A stretch of 64,000 nt of DNA from Mesocentrotus franciscanus (taxonomy: Eukaryota; Echinodermata; Echinoidea; Camarodonta; Strongylocentrotidae): assembly GCA_037976565.1 (NCBI GenBank), contig CP137672.1, positions 23,157,134-23,221,133 of the forward strand, written 5' to 3'. Within the stretch, counting starts at the first letter, position 1, and every line of letters begins with the position of its first letter. The position numbers were made by a program, and so were the translations under genes. The notes beneath the pieces are model-generated. The model was not told the origin of the DNA. It saw only the letters and a program-made list of their open reading frames with translations, and did not search any database. Of this stretch, positions 24,532-36,840 are shown in pieces.

Positions 24532-26326
24532 GATGTAAGATGACGAACAGATGTAATATGAACATTGTAAGCAACTGCAATAAGTGACTGTAAACGTGAT
24601 AAAGCATTTATCTTCATAAAGCATTTCCCTTCATTTACAGGAACTGGAGGCACAACGTCCAAAATAACAAACAATAAAGAAAGAAAACAAATTAGCAGTG
24701 AGGGGGAAGCATCTGCCCTTTCCAGATTTTGTTGATATATCAAATTAATCTATAATGAATACAGTGTTTGACTTTTTTCCCTCCCTTAAAGTTGATACTT
24801 ATAGGAAATAAAATCAAATAAAAATAGTTTATTTTATAATTGAATGAGTTATTAAAGCAATTTATGCAGCTTACATGCCATGAAAGTGTGCAGTTTTGTG
24901 TTTTATGAAAATCAAATTTCACTAAAATGACTCTATCCTGACCTACGAAATCGCCTAGGGGAAAGTAGCTATGTGAGTGACGTCAGAGCCGGGATATGCT
25001 TCACGCAGCTATAGAGACTAACTGTGATCTACACACAAATGTTCATAGAGTCGATGTCAGTTCCACTCTCTCAAAACGATTGAAATATTGCCTGAATGGT
25101 CAATATCTGGCATACAGTTGTCCTCTCCCGTCCTGAAACATATCCTAATGTCAATATTCATGTCATTATTGGCATTGAAAAAGTGACAATATCCGTAAAA
25201 TAACTGTTTACAACTCAACTTTTTCACCGGCTTTAGCTTGCCAGCTTAGCTGTATGTACACGGAGATAGTATGAAAAATCAACCTAGCTGTGTTTCAAAA
25301 CAAAATTACCTATAGTAGAATCATGTTCCGAGGTGGAATTTCCTTTGACATAACAATGAATAATGTTTCTTCTCCATTTTCATTTGTCGATAACTATAAT
25401 TACATAGAATAGTGTATTTCTCGCCGTTTTGTTTTGGTTTGGTTTCGTAAGGGTTTCGTCTATCGCGACTGAAATGCAAGCGTAGCCTATAGTACTGTGT
25501 GTGTGCGGTGTGCAGTGCAGTCACGTTTACGTGTGTTTTGATGTGCGCGCAGGTAATGTAAATCCGCCAGCGATACTAAATTCAATCAGCGATCAGCCGT
25601 GTAGGTAATGCGGCTGCCAAGAGCCGCACTACTCGCAGATGAATCGTAACAACAGCAGAATCGCCTCGATTTTTCCAGCTAATCTAGCCATGATACGATC
25701 AACTAAATGAAATATTCTTTGATTTGTTTGAATTTTATTTTATTCATAATAATGATTAAATCAATACTAACTGTTTTTTCCATAGTGGAAGAGGTGAAGT
25801 CTCCGACTGATATGTCAAAGTGAAACTACATGGTGGTAAAAATCGCGGCACCCAAATCCTCGCTGTACAACAAAGCCGGGACACAGCCATAGTTTCACCT
25901 TCTTTTTCCCCATTTTTCAACGTTTTTATTTCACAAATAATACATTTCCTAGAATATCAAGATGGAAATATTAATGAGAAGTAACTTACAAACGATGTTG
26001 TATTATAATTTATTCTATAGTAAGGGTAAAATAACACATAAGTTGAAGCTGTGTTTTCAGCCTTATAATGTTATACATGCATTCTACTAGATACCCGGAA
26101 GTGGCACACTAGCCACGCCTCCCTTTTCCTACGTCACAGCTAAAGGCCGTTTCGGATGACAATAGGGCAAATTTGTCCCAGAGAATAGGGTGATTGTTTT
26201 CACCCTAATTTTGCTTTTTCGGAAGTGTTATATTGTTTGAATGTCATACAAGCTCATTGTATGGCTTATAAGCTTTCTGTAGATATGAATATCTTCATAT
26301 TTAGGGCTCTTCTATGAATATCAACT
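24532..26326. other. Unassigned non-coding stretch
   Basis: No gene recognised. The section at 24940-25560 is somewhat richer in CG. The frame at 25321-25524 (minus) has no domain. A region of regulatory interest cannot be excluded, but nothing specific supports it. Confidence 0.45.
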
Positions 26327-26522
26327 TTAAAGCCCCTCTGCACTAGTTTGGCCAGGAGGGATTAGAGGGATTAGCGTGGTCACCGACAGGTGGTTATCTC
26401 ATCAACTCAGCTGTCAATTAACATAAGAAAAGGAGGATCATGGGGGACCAACGGGCACCGCTTAGGCATTGTTTTCTATATAGAGGGAGCAAGTAGCTAC
26501 AAGTAGTACAGTGGGGCCTTAA
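26327..26522 (+). mobile_element. R4 MITE, full copy
   Basis: TTAA lies at 26327-26330 and 26519-26522, with inverted ends AAGCCCCTCTGCACTA and TAGTACAGTGGGGC. The interior matches 19954-20145. Confidence 0.85.
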
Positions 26523-26591
26523 GTTCACAAACAACCATTTATATAAATAATCTCCCACATGCTCAGTTTTACTTCATTATTTTATTATATC

Positions 26592-26668
26592 ATCTGTTTG
26601 GAGCCAGAAGGTTGTAAAGGTTGTGTCTAAAAGATATGAGTTAATGCCCCTCTGACTCCCAACAGACA
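26592..26668. mobile_element. R5 hairpin element
   Basis: CTGTTTGGAGCCAGAAGG at the left pairs with CCCCTCTGACTCCCAACAG at the right. The same self-complementary design (GAGCCAGAAGGGCATTAACTC) recurs at 32970, 47388, 50632 and in the 44990-45432 array. Confidence 0.65.
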
Positions 26669-26701
26669 ATATATGATATATTTGAAGAGACAATATTTGC
26701 A

Positions 26702-26738
<37 letters not shown>
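26702..26738. repeat. (AT)n microsatellite
   Basis: A run of about 35 alternating T and A bases. Confidence 0.95.
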
Positions 26739-27224
26739 GCTCTATTTCTAATTCTGGAATGCAATGATGCCATTTTTCTCCATAATTCAGGCACAATATT
26801 TACATTGTTGGTTGGAATTCCTGCCTATGGCACATCAAGTGTTAACATTTGACCATAATAACATGATCTCTGTGTTTGTTCCCTCCTTCAGCCCTTCTAT
26901 GTTATTCTATACTGGTGCACTCGATTTTTTCCGTGTAATGTTTATCTCTCTTGAGACTTTGTTTACAAGAAGACTATTTTTGTCTGATTCTTGCTCTTCT
27001 GTTTTCCTTTATTGTTGTTCTTGTATTAGTTGTATCTCTTTAGCTCGATTGGTATTACGATTGTGTATTTATAAACCTCACTTAATACATGATCATGCTA
27101 TCACTTTGTCTCAGTATTTGATACTTGTGTGTAATATAACAAGCTCACAACTCCCTTGTCCAAATCTACATGAATGTCTGTTTCTGACTGGCACAGTGTC
27201 ATATCTGTCTCAGTGTTTCACCTC

Positions 27225-27560
27225 TCTCTCTCTCTCTCTGTCTGTCTGTCTCTGTCTCTCTCTGTCTCTCTCTCTCTCTCTCTGTCCCTCTATCCCACCC
27301 CCTCTCTCTCTCTCTCCACCCTCTCTTTCTCTCCACCCCCTCTATCTCACCCCTCCCTCTCTCTCCCTCTCTCGTCCCCTCTTTCTCTTCCATTATTTCT
27401 CTCTTCCTCTTCTCTCTCTTCCTCTTCTCTCTCTTCCTCTTCTCTCTCTTCCTCTTCATCTTCATCTATATCTATCTTCTCTTTCCCTTTATTCTCCTTA
27501 CCCCCTTCCCCCCTTCTCTATTTCTCTTCTCTCCCCTCACTCTCCCTCCCTTTTTCTTCC
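27225..27560. repeat. CT-rich microsatellite region
   Basis: (CT)n, TCTGTC and CTTCCTCTTCTCT repeats. They lengthen an otherwise unremarkable frame at 26764-27576 to 270 codons, mostly Ser/Leu/Pro, which I do not accept as a gene. Confidence 0.95.
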
Positions 27561-29034
27561 TCCCAGAATTTCTTAAATCTATCCATCACATAGAACCTAG
27601 TTTGTCTAATTTTCGTAATCTACTTATAGTCTATCTTTGTTTTTATTTTTACCTTACTGAGTATGCCAAACATCTCTACTGCTTATCCCTTCAACCACAA
27701 ATTCAATTTCATCATTTTTTTTCATTGATTTAGCTGTTTTGTTCTGGGTTTTATTTTTTTCTAATGTCATAGTGTCTTTCATTCCCTTTTCCTCTTGTTC
27801 TTCTTTCAATTATTTTCAACTGCTGTGATGTGCAGCCTTTTTCTAGTATCCCTGAAATTTCACATAACACCATGTCTTTCTTCTTTTATGCATCATCCAC
27901 AGGTATCCCTGGTGCTCCGACTCTCCTTCTTACCACCAGCACACACACAAGTCATCTCTGTTCCGATTGGACAGCCAGTATCATACAAGCCTCCTGATTG
28001 GTCAAAAAAACTCTGAGCCTGGGGCACATGCATATCAGAGCAATATCCAGAACAATATCCAGCCGACGATTTCTCCGCCAATAAATCCCACCCTGCAATC
28101 AAATCTTCCTCTCTGCTCAGACTCAGACTCACTTGACACTCTTCTGGAGAAATAAAGAAGAAAATCGTCCAGCTGTCCGTTTAGCCCCGATGCAAGGAGT
28201 CTGAAATGCGATCCTACCCTTGAGAGGGGATTGGCAAATGTCGCGTGGCTGCCATACTGGGGTATGAGTCGCCCCGACATGAAGCAGAGAAAAGTTTCAT
28301 TCAACTAGTAAAGGTCACGGCTTTCCGATCAACAACTGCGCAGATGAGGCTGAGATAAGACAGACGGCACGTTTTTGATCCGGGACGAGTGTTACGCACA
28401 GAAAAATTGCCCATATTGATGATGAGGTTGAGTAACGCGAGTTGACTGCTCTGGATTGATTGAATATTGCATCAGCAGTGTGCTGCAGAACTGCCGGAGG
28501 AAGTCTTCTGCATTGCTAGGGGCCTTGCAACTAATCTCGTTATGAGATATTAACGAATTGGATAGGCAGAGGCAAAAGCATTGGAAATTATTGAAAATTA
28601 CTTGTGATGGTGCAAAATTTAATTACCCTGTTTTCTCTTTTTAACCTGGAGCTCTGAAAGTGATATGCAGATTTGATTTGATGAAGGATTGCTTCACCCT
28701 GGAGCGAGAATTTGAAATTTTTTCTTGGAAATTCTCAAAAAGAGGATCAGTTAGGAAGATATCGAGGGAAAGAAATGTGCTTTTGGAGGAATGTAACAAA
28801 GAGGAATATCATGCTCTACTGAAGAGGATTCATCAAGGTTTGTCAGCAGAGCAATTGTGTGGTCAATGTATTAAAAACGACCATCCAAATGCGGATGATT
28901 AATTAGCAATTTATTAATGGCTTTCTCTTTTGATTAATTTCCATTGAGAAATGATTAGATAAAGTGGAAGGATAAATAGAGAGATTGCAAATTTGATGTA
29001 TAGTCCTCATCTTGTAAGGCTTGTCAGTGTCACA
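27561..29034. other. Region upstream of the TPST coding start
   Basis: It probably holds 5' untranslated sequence or upstream exons and perhaps the promoter, but I cannot place a transcription start. TGCATCATCCACAG at about 27888-27901 resembles a splice acceptor. No TATA box in a convincing setting is seen. An in-frame ATG at 28996 would add 13 residues to TPST. Confidence 0.35.
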
Positions 29035-29849
29035 ATGGCGCGATCCACGAAAGCACGCACAGTGGTGACTGTCTTTGTCACAGCCACAATCACATACATG
29101 TTGATGCATTCAAACTGTGGGGATAAGACGGAGAATGTGCGAATGGTGCCCGTCGAACCTCACGTCCTTTATGACGACGCAAACAACGAATATACATACC
29201 ACCGGGAAATGCCTCTCATATTCATAGGCGGGATGCCGCGGAGCGGAACGACTCTCATGCGTGCAATGTTAGACGCCCATGACGACGTGCGATGCGGGGA
29301 GGAAACCCGTGTTATACCGCGGATACTGAGCATGCGAGCTCAGTGGATACGCTCTTCCAAAGAACATGCGAGACTGCTCGAAGCAGGACTCACAGACGAT
29401 GTCGTTGACGACGCCATCTCGGCGTTCATGCTCGAAATCATCGCCAAGCACGGGGCTCCAGCCCCGCGGTTATGCAATAAAGACCCCTTTGTCCTCAAGT
29501 CTATGTTATACCTTCATAAAGTGTTTCCAAATGGGAAATATCTTCTCATGATTCGCGACGGGCGAGCGACAGTGCATTCCATCATCTCGCGGAAAGTGAC
29601 GATAACAGGATTTGACATTACAAACTATAGGGACTGCCTGAAGAAATGGAATCAGGCCGTTGAGAGTATGTACGACCAGTGCCTGAGAGTAGGAAAGCAG
29701 TACTGTCTACCAGTCTTTTATGAGCAACTCGTCCTCCACCCTAAGGATTGGATGGAGAGGATACTGACATTCCTGGATCTACCCTGGGATGAAGCAGTCA
29801 TGCATCACGAGGAACACATAGGAAAACCTGGTGGCATCTCATTGTCAAG
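29035..29849 (+). CDS. TPST: Tyrosylprotein sulfotransferase, coding exon 1
   Basis: TPST transfers sulfate from PAPS to tyrosines of secreted and membrane proteins in the trans-Golgi. This exon encodes residues 1-271 and two bases of codon 272. Residues 9-24 form a short hydrophobic anchor, giving a type II membrane protein. The PAPS 5'-phosphosulfate loop GGMPRSGTT spans 65-73. By alignment to the family, E90 in CGEETR is the catalytic base, and R69 and K149 (CNKD) are catalytic helpers. RDGR (174-177) and S182 bind the 3'-phosphate. The cysteines at 87, 147, 216 and 224 fit the family disulfides. I chose the ATG at 29035 (ACAATGG context); the ATG at 28996 is possible. The exon ends at AAG|gtaaca, phase 2. 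Splicing to 41565 restores a continuous, highly conserved protein. Vertebrates have two paralogues (TPST1/TPST2); I cannot assign this gene to either. Confidence 0.95.
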
Positions 29850-30922
29850 GTAACAGGATGCTTTCATCATTCAAGGGTATGGAGGGAGGATAAGGGTGGA
29901 CGGTTTTTGTGTTTCAAGGGGCACATTTGAAAATTTAGTGGGCATGTAGTTATCAAGGTAACATGAAGGGAGGGATGGGCTTGGTGCTTCTGTGTGTTTT
30001 ATTGAGGAGCACATTTAGGAAACCTGGTGGTATCACGTTGTCATGGTAACAGGGATGCTTTCACTTTTCAAGGGAATTGAGGGAGGATGGAAGGGATATA
30101 TATGTTTGTTTTTAGGAGCATATTATGAAATCTAGCAAGCATTTCACTGTCAAGGTAACATATTTTTTAAGGGAATAGAGGGATGGGTGTTTTTGTTTCA
30201 AGGAGGACATTTGAGAAATTTAGTGGGATGTAGTTGATAAGGTAACTTAATAATATCACTCGAAGTGGGAAGAGGGAAGGGGTGGGATGGTTTGTGTTTT
30301 GTAGAGCACAATGGGACACCCGATGGCATTTCCTTGTTAAGGTTTCCTTGCTAAGATTGGGGAAAGAGAAGAAAGAGAGGGGAAATGGAAATGCTATTTG
30401 TGGTGTGTTTCTGAGAATCATATTTTGAAACCTGATGGCATCTTGTTAGGGTAAAATAATTCTTTCATCCATTATTTAAGGGAAGAGATGGAAGAATTTA
30501 AGGGTTGGGGTTGGGGTTGGTGTTATGTGATTCAAGGAGTGCATTGGGAAACTTGATAACATGATGAAACTTAATGTCATGGTAACAGGAGGCTTTCATT
30601 GGTGATTCAAGGAAAGAGGGGAGATGAAAGGGATTAGATGGTATTTCTGTGTTTTTAAAGCACAGTGGTGGGGCACCTGATGGAAATTTCTTTATTAAGG
30701 TTTCCTTGCTAAGATTAGGGAAGGGATGGAAAGGATATCTTGTGGTGTTTTTGGAGGGGCACATTTTGAAACGTGATGGCATCTTGTCGTCATGGTAACA
30801 GGATGCTTTTTCTTGTTATCCAAGAGAGGTAGATTGTAAGGGTTGGTTGGTATTTCTGTGATTCAAGGAATGGATTCAGGACCCTGATGGCATCTCGTCG
30901 TCATGGAAACGGGATGCTTCAA
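29800..30922 (+). repeat. Tandem array built from the exon 1 end and its splice donor
   Basis: About eleven diverged units of 85-125 bp start near 29808, 29917, 30004, 30114, 30201, 30303, 30412, 30533, 30657, 30751 and 30864. The first unit is the coding 3' end of TPST exon 1 (GAGGAACACATAGG, then CCTGGTGGCATCTCATTG) with donor AAGGTAACAGG and the following intron. Later units repeat the pattern, for example GAGGAGCACATTTAGG, AACCTGGTGGTATCACGTTG, TCATGGTAACAGG. Donor-like GGTAAC survives in several intronic units. In unit 1 and others the reading frame hits TAA right after the donor G. Confidence 0.8.
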
Positions 30923-33020
30923 AACAATGAAATATAGGATATTCTGTGGTAGAATTAAATGTGAAGAATTTAAAGTTAGGATTGCAGGCTTTACCAATGA
31001 TTGATACTCCCATCTCTGTCCTAATTATCCCAATTGAAAAAAAGTCCTAACAATATATTATTTCATAACAGATATGAAATAGGAAAGATATACACACTGG
31101 TATTAAAAAACTGAAATATACATACTTACAAAGAATTTGCTAATAATTCCAGGCATACTTTCTATGTTTCATGTACAAGTTTTTCAAAGCAGACTTTTAT
31201 AGTTGAGGTGAGGATAACAATATTTTATAAAAGGATACATCTCTGAAAAAATTCAGTGATTCTATAAAATACAATATCATCTACAAAGTCTGATATATAG
31301 CCTAATAAATTTGCACATTATATATTCATAGCTCTAGAACTTTATAAATATTTTGCACTTCGTGGTAAACCCCTTGTTAGTTAAATGTTCTTTTTGTCTG
31401 GCGTAGTTCATAAGGAGAAGGGAATTGTCCATTCAAGTATACTGATATAAATCAGATTTATATACCACTAAACATTGTGTTGTAAGTGGGGTTCCGTGGA
31501 TGCCATTTGAAGCAGAAATTCAATTTGTAGCTTATGTCACGTTTGATCCGCAAGACATTTAGCAGACGAATCCATATTGCAATTCAATTATACCAATCGG
31601 ATTACAGTGATGATAGCACAATCGTCAGAAATGATATGGTATTAGAATTCGGTGAGATGGTTCGTTTAACTGTCGTGTTTGTAAACTCGAAAGAATTATT
31701 GAATTGATGCTTGTTCTCCTGCCAAGGGTATTAAGAAAGGTCAGGAAAATATTGGGTTTTTGCAAAAGTGATCTGTAGTTTACACTTTACACACTCTTCG
31801 ATAATAGTATGAGAGGTTTTCTTAAATATATATCATTTTAGAATGTTGAGGAAATGGGATGGAGAAATGAAGTGCTTGGCGCAGGATTAAAATGCTTGGA
31901 GCCGCACTTGTAAAAATGAACGGGTCACTAAACCTGTCATTAGATGGATCAGCATTGATGTTGAGTTTAAAGAAGAGATAAGGAGAGATTAAAAAAGAGA
32001 TTTTTACTTCATTTTCAGATTCTCAGAAAAATGATAACTTATCCTTGCTGATAAATAATTCACTATTTTTTCACAGTGCAAGGTTTTTAAACACCATTTT
32101 CAAAGGAATTGTTCCAGTATAACTTTCAACTTTTTACCTGTTACTTGATTATAAAAGAGTGAATTGTATGTGTCTAGCATGTTTAAGTAACCATCTCAAC
32201 TATCCCCTTTAAAGTAAAAAACTTTCAAGATTAGCCTGTATAGTATTAACTAATATTTTATTCTGGACAGATGGCTATGAATATCTAAAGAAAAAATGAA
32301 CACATAGCATACTTTTTTGTCATAAAACATTGCTTCAAATCATAGGTGCATTAACTCAAAATAGCCTTTCTGGCTATTAAAAGATGTTTTGAAATTCGAT
32401 TAGAAGAAAAAATATGATATGACTTGCATAAATTATTTGAAGAAATCATCTCAATTTTATTTACTACTTAACTTTATGAAGGCTTTTGTGATTTCCATGT
32501 ATTTTAAGTCTGATGGATATGCTATTCTTAAAAGATTTTGGGGAATCCTGAAACTTATGCGAGCACTTCATTTATATTCATGGAAAATATAAAAGGGATT
32601 AGAACACATCAATCAAACAGCTTTTCCAAAGGAATTATTGCATACACTTTTATGCTAGGGATGCATCGTTTTTTGGAAGGAAAGGGGAGTCGCATTTTAC
32701 AATTTAAGACTTGGAAATCTTGTCAGAGAGTAGAATCTATTCTGAATAAAGAGAAACAGATTGGTAAATGGAGATATTAAGTTGTCAAGATTACCTGTTA
32801 GCATGTTTAAGGATGTTTTCCTTCTTCTGTTATAGGCTATCTAACATGTTTGTAATCCCTGTAGTGCTATAGATTTCACATGTTGCAAATACAAGTATAA
32901 CTTTCATGAAACAAGTTTTCAATCATTGTGCCACTCTCATAGATCATATTTGACACAGAGATTGATCATACCATCTGTACAGAGCTAGAAGGGCATTAAC
33001 TCTGTGTTAAAGGATAGAGG
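30923..33020. other. Intronic stretch without recognisable elements
   Basis: AT-rich intron sequence. The last part (32965-33015) is the left half of an R5 hairpin element (GAGCTAGAAGGGCATTAACTC) that is split by the R1 insertion; its right half resumes at 33426. Confidence 0.5.
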
Positions 33021-33425
33021 TTAAAGAGAAAGACCAGTTCTGGTCATGCGATTGCATTGTGAAAGAAACGTTGTGGAATCGATCAGAAAAGGTTGATCAT
33101 CTAGCATATAAGTATTGGTGTGTACTGCAAGGTTCTGGAATCATCAAAATGATAAGAAATTTGGCCCAGTCTTGGTAAAGTTACAAGCACTGTACACAGA
33201 AAGATGTATATTGGACTACGCGACCACGTGCGCGATATCTATTTGGTCCCAATAGATATAATAATTTACCAAATATATCAATTAGTAGGTGGTTTCCGAC
33301 TTTCCCGGCAAAATTTGTATCATCACGTATTAGTCAAAACATATTCTTTCACATGATTGGTAATGAGAGCTTCCATTTCATTTTTTTGAGAGAGGGGCGT
33401 TTCCAAAACTGGTCTTTACCTTTAA
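33021..33425 (-). mobile_element. R1 MITE, full copy, inserted in an R5 hairpin element
   Basis: TTAA lies at 33021-33024 and 33422-33425. It is the reverse complement of the copy at 49-449 along its whole length, about 397 bp. Left flank AGAAGGGCATTAACTCTG and right flank GCCCTTATGGCTCCAAACAG are the two arms of an R5 hairpin, so R1 landed in an older R5 element. Confidence 0.85.
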
Positions 33426-33653
33426 AGCCCTTATGGCTCCAAACAGACGGTATCTAATTGGTGGTCTGACAATTACACCAGTGACAAATTGCCAGGGCTT
33501 TATTTTCTTCTTTTGAAAAAAAAATGCTTTGGTTGCAATTCGATTTAAGTGTAGGTTAAGGATTAATAAGATTAGGGTTAAGATTACAGTTAGGTTTAGT
33601 GTTAGTTCCAGGGTTGAAGTTGATACAAATGACCCCAAATACCCGCAGAACTT

Positions 33654-34037
33654 TTAAAGGGATTGGGTATCTTTGTCTCAGATTCTAAACAAAATCCTGG
33701 ATTTAGCTCATGCTGCAATCATAATTATAAACCTTTAGGTCAGTCAGGAATCCCATGACGTTTACAAGCCGATCACCCTTCTGATTATCAAGATATTTAT
33801 GATTGGAATTTGAAATTTCAAAAACCGTTTTCCCAACAGTTTTTATAAAACTACAGTGTATTGGGCAAAATGAGTATGGTAAATCCGGTCACTCAAAGAT
33901 TTTTACTTTTTTGAGGCACTTCATGATCATTTTGAAGCACAATTTTTTAAGGGCTTCAATATTACACCATATCACAGACGCTGATAACATGTAGGGCCAT
34001 GCATCTCAGATTTGGCATTGTTAAACGATGCCTTTAA
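33654..34037 (+). mobile_element. TTAA MITE, family R3, full copy
   Basis: TTAA lies at 33654-33657 and 34034-34037. The ends are AGGGATTGGGTATC and its weak complement GATGCCT. It is uninterrupted, so it serves as reference for the split copy at 11331 and the reverse copy at 50079. It contains no transposase; the 63-codon frame is not conserved between copies. Confidence 0.85.
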
Positions 34038-34354
34038 ATATGGAGAAGTTGCTCACTATGCATTTTGAATATCCCCTGCCAAAGTGATGGAAGTGCTTCA
34101 GGATTACATTTTCTTTGCCCTCTTGAAAAAGAATACTCCCACAGGTGTGTCATAGATGGTGCATAAATGAATAATGGTTGTATAACTTTCATGAACTTTT
34201 ATCCAGCAGTCATATCTCCATGGGTTTCATGGTTTTGTACAATTGAGGTTTACCTGCCCGTGCACAGTTAGTATCTGCAGTCAACACTTTCTTTTCTTGA
34301 CAATTTTACTGCCTCTAGGCCTCTGAACTGATTTTTTGCTTCATGTCATTTCCC

Positions 34355-34864
34355 CCCTGTCCACACACAACATTTTCCGTGATTAGGCGTGATTAGTTTT
34401 ACCGTTTCGCGATAGTTATACCGTTTCGCGATAGTTATATGATGAAATTGTGTGTGTGGACGCTTACTAACGATACGTCGTATAACGAAACGCAGGTTTG
34501 GGCATCGTTCGAACTAGAACTCAATAACTAATCACGCCTAATCACGCTTAATCACGGAAATTTTGTGTGTGGACGGAACTAGTCTAACTGGGCGGGGCTT
34601 AACGTCGGATCGCGAAAGGAGACCTGACCTCTCATTTCCGCTTCCATTTCATGACCGCAGTAGCAAACTGCGCACCTATACGACATTTCGCTGTAGAGTT
34701 TTGGGATTACTTTCTTGTGTGTGTGGACACCCTGGAATTTATACGATGATTCTTTGTACGACGTTTCTTGTTTGTGGACACCCTGGAATTTATACGATGA
34801 TTCTTTATACGACGTATCGTTAAATAGAGTTTCGGGATAATTTGTTTTGTGTGTGGACACGCTG
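34355..34864 (+). mobile_element. R2 MITE-like element, copy 2
   Basis: It matches 10673-11197 nearly base for base, apart from small internal deletions, including loss of one AATCACACCT unit and of CGCG in the GATCGCGCGCGAAAGG block. Inverted ends are CTGTCCACACACAA and TGTGTGTGGACACGCTG. Confidence 0.8.
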
Positions 34865-35199
34865 TTCATTGTTGAACATGACCTTCAAATTGTCAAATAT
34901 GGATGTAGATAACAAGATTCTCGACTTCGATTGAAATCTTGGGTGTGCATGACATCCATTTGCAACATGTCTTTTCATTGTCGAGTCTGACCCCATAACA
35001 TGGATGTAGACAACTTGATTATTGACCGCATAGGAAATTGTAGGCGTGCACAACATTCATTTCCATGGTGAAAATCTGAATACGGATCAGGGGGGAAATC
35101 GATGCAATCTTTTCTCCTCATATCGTGATGTATTCTTGTTTGCATCAAAGAGGGGTATGTTGTATTTATCAGCACTCATCTGAATGTTTGCTATCCATT
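34865..35199. other. Diverged direct repeat in the TPST intron
   Basis: Two segments of about 70 bp, near 34900-34970 and 34998-35070, share TGGATGTAGA.AAC, GTG.GCA..ACAT.CATTT. Nothing coding is seen. Confidence 0.45.
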
Positions 35200-35840
35200 A
35201 GGGAGAGTGATGAGAGAGGATGACAAAGAGAGATGGAGAGGGGACAAGAGGAAGAAAGGGAGAGGGAGGAGGAAGGAGAAAAGGAGAGGGGGAGAGAGAG
35301 CGAGAGAGAGAGAGAGAGAGAGGAGACAAACAGACAGACATTGCGAGATGGAGAATGAAGAGAAATAAAGGGAAAAGGAGAAAGAAAGGGTTGGGGAGAG
35401 AGAGAGGAGAAAAGGAAAAGTTTGGAATAAAAGGAATCCATATTGGGGTGGAGGGGGGGGAGGGGCAGAAAAGGGAGATACTATTGAAATTTGAAAATGA
35501 ATAGATGTTTGGCATGAATAAGAATGAGAACGCAATTAAGGAGAGGCAGAAGAAAACAAATGGAAGGGAAAAGAGAAAATTGATAGCAATAGAGAAGGAA
35601 GAGAAAGGAAGGAAACAAATCACATGAAAAACAGGGTAAGCGAAGAATGAATAGAGCAAGGAAGATGAAGAATTAATTCAACCAAAAAAGGAGAAAAAAT
35701 GAGCGGGATGGAGGGAGAGAGAGGGAAAGAAAGAAAGGGAAAGAAAGAAAGAGAAAGAAACATAAAAACAGAGGAAGAGAGAGAGAGAGACAGGGAGAGA
35801 AAGAAGAGGAAAAAACAGATGAAAGGATATATGGAAGAGA
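35200..35840. repeat. GA-rich low-complexity region
   Basis: Purine-rich sequence with (GA)n and GAAA/GGAA repeats. All frames of 80-150 codons across it are low complexity. Confidence 0.9.
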
Positions 35841-36069
35841 GGCTGACGATTGAAATGCTTAATTTGTTTGAATGATGTTGAATGATACAGCGAGAAATGG
35901 AATCCTACACGAGATATATTACTGTTGACAAACAAGTACCATGCTGTCCATTCATCAGGACATCAATAATGGAGCCCGAGTATGTCCATCCTACCCTCTT
36001 TATCAAAGCATGGTATCAGCGACATTTGCCAATAATGGGAATTCTCACTAATGAGAGGGAAAGATTTTT

Positions 36070-36300
36070 TTTTTTTTTAATTAAAAAATAATGATTATAA
36101 TAATAATAATAAAAAAGGTGTTTATAAAGCGCTTTCCACCGGAGTCTCTAATGATGTAGATCAATCACCCTTATACGTTAGTCTACAGGCACAGTCCCTA
36201 ATTTGACACTTTAGGGTAGTTTATCTCGATTCCTAAAGCCTATACTAGAGCCTAGCTCTGTCAGTCTCTGACTGTATCCGGAGGCCCAGAGTAGCTGAAG
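36070..36300 (-). mobile_element. SINE-like element with ATT tail
   Basis: On the minus strand the 3' end reads GAAAGCGCTTTATAAACACC, then T-rich (ATT)n. This is the same tail type as the SINEs at 3675 and 54967. The body differs from those copies and its 5' limit is uncertain. Confidence 0.4.
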
Positions 36301-36408
36301 TACAGAGCCTATGCAGTATGCTGTCGGGATAGTCTTACAGTGCAGACACGTTACTCGCAAAGACTGACAAGGCTTCGTGCCTTCGAAGTACTCTTACATT
36401 TCCACAGC

Positions 36409-36840
36409 CTATCTAGGTTGCGTTTATCGACCAAATTTTTGCCTAGAATCAGCGTTTTCAAACGTCTTTCAGGCAAATTTTTAAGGCGATAAGCGCAAGG
36501 CCTTTTTCAAACGTCTTTAGATATGGGCATATTGTAACGCCGAAAAAGGTGCGTTTTGAATGTGACATACAGCCAGAATCACGTTTCTGAGACACGATAA
36601 ACGCAAAGCTGTTTTGAACCCCACATACAAATCGGACCTCCCCATATAGCTCTATGGACCTTCCCAGGCTAATCTGCTTCTCGGGTCAAATGGCGCAAAG
36701 CAGCTACGCAGAGACAAGGCCTTTATTTTTAATCGTGAAGAGATGATAAACGCGACATCCCGAAAATCACGTTCATATAGTGGGGTTCGATATGTACATA
36801 TCTAGTGGCAAGACACGATTAACGCACACCTAGATTACAG
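36409..36840. mobile_element. Probable MITE with AATCTAGG-type ends
   Basis: ATCTAGGTTGCGTTTATCG at the left is matched in reverse complement by ATCTAGGTGTGCGTTAATCG at the right, about 17 of 20. The inside has repeats of CAAACGTCTTT and of ACACGAT.AACGCA. Target duplication not clear. Confidence 0.55.

Noticed and set aside
26764..27576. 270-codon open frame upstream of TPST
   Set aside because: Its second half is CT-repeat translation (Ser/Leu/Pro); the first half has no domain and no conserved feature.
27561..29034. Promoter or first exon of TPST
   Set aside because: An acceptor-like TCCACAG near 27901 is visible, but I cannot support an exon, TATA box or start site from sequence alone.
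35191..35659. Minus-strand frames of 90-153 codons in the TPST intron
   Set aside because: Purine-rich repeat sequence read on the other strand; no complex protein sequence.
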